From NCBI GenBank assembly GCA_947568835.1, contig OX387605.1:9614418-9678417 (forward strand): a stretch of DNA of 64,000 nucleotides, in the 5' to 3' direction. This DNA is from Protonemura montana (lineage: Eukaryota; Arthropoda; Insecta; Plecoptera; Nemouridae). The notes beneath the pieces are model-generated. The model made no database searches. It was not told the DNA's origin and worked only from the letters and a program-made list of their open reading frames with translations. Shown here one piece after another: positions 62,101 through 64,000 of this stretch; the first letter of the stretch is position 1; the number at the start of each line of letters is the position of its first letter. The position numbers were made by a program, and so were the translations under genes.

Positions 62101-64000
62101 TGAAAAATGTCCCCGGAATTATATATTTTATTACTCTGAAAGCGACATAGATTAATGATGGGTATAGAGAAAGATACTGAGATTATGGAAATCAGAGAAG
62201 ATGAGATGAGAAATATCTGATATGATATGAATTGTATCTAATCTTATTATAGCCAATAAACCCCAACAAAAGGGCGATATTATTAAATGGGCCATTAAAA
62301 AAGTGGCCCTCGATATGTTGATCTGCATCCCAAGAGACAGATGTTCCACACTTGGACCGGGATGACGTCATAGATGGGTATCTTCACCCTCGCCATATAC
62401 TTGCCAATAAGGGTGCACACCCTCCCTGTCACCAATAAGAGATGGCCCGTAGCAAATGGTATGGTCACATTCATAGCTTTAGCTGGATGTTCAGGTGGAA
62501 AATGTAATAAAAGCTTTCTGTGGTGGAGAGGCCAAGCGTTTCTGTTGTAGGAGGAGGGCAAGATCAGAACGAACAAGATAAATTAAAGAAAGGAGAGATG
62601 GAACGGGTCAACTCTATGATTTTAAGATTAAAGTGCTACAATGGCGTATGCTTCTGTATCTGGTCAAGTGTGGCGATGGACTGTTAAGGTTTTTACTAAA
62701 TAGGAGTGGTATTTATAAAAATAAAATGTGTTTGTTTCTGTCCACAAAAGTGATGGTTTTGGAGATGAGTCACTACAGACATTTATATCAGAACGTCCGC
62801 CCTCAAACAATCGTTTCGATTGCATATTTGAATTTAATTAGAGTACTAAAATACCTGTCTGGTCATATACCAACGTGCTTGGTGCGGCGATGATGACTGG
62901 AAACAGGGAACGTTCCGTTATTCCATATTATGAAATATCATTGGATGACGCAGCATTGCCTTACTCCTGGACATCCGTTTTCCCAGTTCAGGAGTTAGAG
63001 CAAAATGAACGAAGAACAGAAGCTACATTGGAAAAGCGTTTCGCAGTTCTCGTATGAAAACTCTAAATAAAACGTTGTCGTATCTCAATGTTTCAAAAAT
63101 TAACCAATTATCTGCTGAGTGCAAGAAATATCTTGTGTTGAAAAGTATTTTTCCACCCAAACTAAAGAAAAAAAACTTCCCTACCCTTTCACCAGCTAAT
63201 TCGACTGAAATGCCTCCAATTATTTACGCGGGGTTTAACAGATCAGCAAACTTTTTGCACGCGTTTTTCCTGAACGGAACACTTAGCAAGTTTCTGTACG
63301 AAAAACTCGTATTTTTTACATTAATCACTTGATGGTGTTGGAAGTTTAAATGACCTTAGCCCCAGCATTGGATTATTATTGTGGCAGACTGAGCTTTCAA
63401 TGGTCCTAATCTGTTAAGCTACGGGATGCAATTTTAACCCACGTTAATAGTACTCATCAGTCCCGGATTTGTATCGGGCTAAATCCTGACCGGGGGGGAC
63501 AATAAATCTTGCGAGTGTCCACGGTGGCTGTAGGGAAGTTAGGATCGGGAGATGTATTATGGGGGATCTAACATCCACTATACGTTATGTTCCGTCCGTG
63601 GACGTCTGGCGGACCATGCTTGGAACCTTGCGAGACAGACGCCAAAATTTATGAGACGTTCTGATAACCACGTACAAACACCGAGTTAATAAATTCTATG
63701 GATTGAATCAAAATCCAGGTCAACTCATTGAAGTTTATGACCAGACACGAAACTTTGGAAGTGGATAAAGTTGATTTTAATACATATATTATACTTTCCA
63801 TGCTCGTGTAGCAAATGAGAAGACGAGCACTTGTCAAAAGGTAGCGTCGTAAGATTTTTATTTCTAAACTGTTTTAGTATAATAATATAATTTCACTGCG
63901 AGTGTTATTTTTTTAAAATAAACTCTAGTATCTTTACAATTTTTTTTTTCTTCACGCTCCAGCCTTGCCGCCTATTTTATGGAAATACGTTTTTCACGGA
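59129..64000. other. Right end of window, no gene recognised
   Basis: AT-rich DNA with unassigned ORFs, including 60051-60533 (plus, 160 codons, two hydrophobic stretches) and a 4-nt overlapping pair at 62875-63332 (plus). No domains, splice-consistent exons or element termini recognised. Confidence 0.6.

Noticed and set aside
62875-63332. Two plus ORFs overlapping by ATGA, resembling a bacterial operon junction
   Set aside because: Short ORFs with no ribosome-binding context or domains in arthropod DNA; the overlap is most likely chance.
1-64000. CRISPR arrays, operons, bacterial or viral genes
   Set aside because: No regularly spaced repeats, no clustered prokaryotic-type ORFs and no viral hallmark genes; the DNA is arthropod-like throughout.

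Overview
The window looks like nuclear DNA of an arthropod, most likely an insect. It is AT-rich with long introns, many short microsatellites, decayed retroelements and an interstitial block of the TTAGG arthropod telomere motif (617-649). Nothing suggests a prokaryote, plasmid, virus or CRISPR locus. The species cannot be named from the sequence.

One protein-coding gene can be read with confidence. It is on the minus strand and I could join nine exons between 40667 and 14024. Reading frame and intron phase are continuous across all eight introns, and every intron has GT-AG ends. The joined exons give 410 codons and a stop. They encode three immunoglobulin domains, a short Thr/Pro-rich and acidic stalk, and a hydrophobic C-terminal tail. 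This is a Dpr-interacting protein (DIP), a neuronal cell-surface adhesion molecule of the lachesin-like IgLON group. From memory of the family, the Ig sequences and a stalk motif (SNLNEIDKSEQK) resemble the Drosophila DIP-epsilon/DIP-zeta branch best. The exon or exons for the signal peptide and N-terminus lie upstream of 40667 and were not found, so the gene is 5'-partial in this annotation.

Layout. 1-14023 is downstream of the gene: a LINE 3' end (237-479), a possibly decayed coding relic (8.6-9.4 kb), a retroposed relic with a 29-nt A tail (9.8-10.2 kb), microsatellites and no recognised gene. 14024-40667 is the DIP gene. Its introns hold a foldback element with a 13-bp target duplication (22.3 kb), a 93-bp direct repeat on both sides of the first Ig2 exon, and a hairpin element with a 12-bp target duplication in the 13.3-kb first visible intron. 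40668-64000 is upstream of the visible exons: low-complexity tracts (including 36 consecutive G), a Penelope-like tail with a degenerate hammerhead-type motif (59.0 kb), and several ORFs I could not assign.

I found no clearly new multi-gene system. The most checkable novelties are a tandem splice donor that would switch the DIP tail between anchored and unanchored forms, in-frame stalk exons, and the small hairpin retroelements with target duplications.
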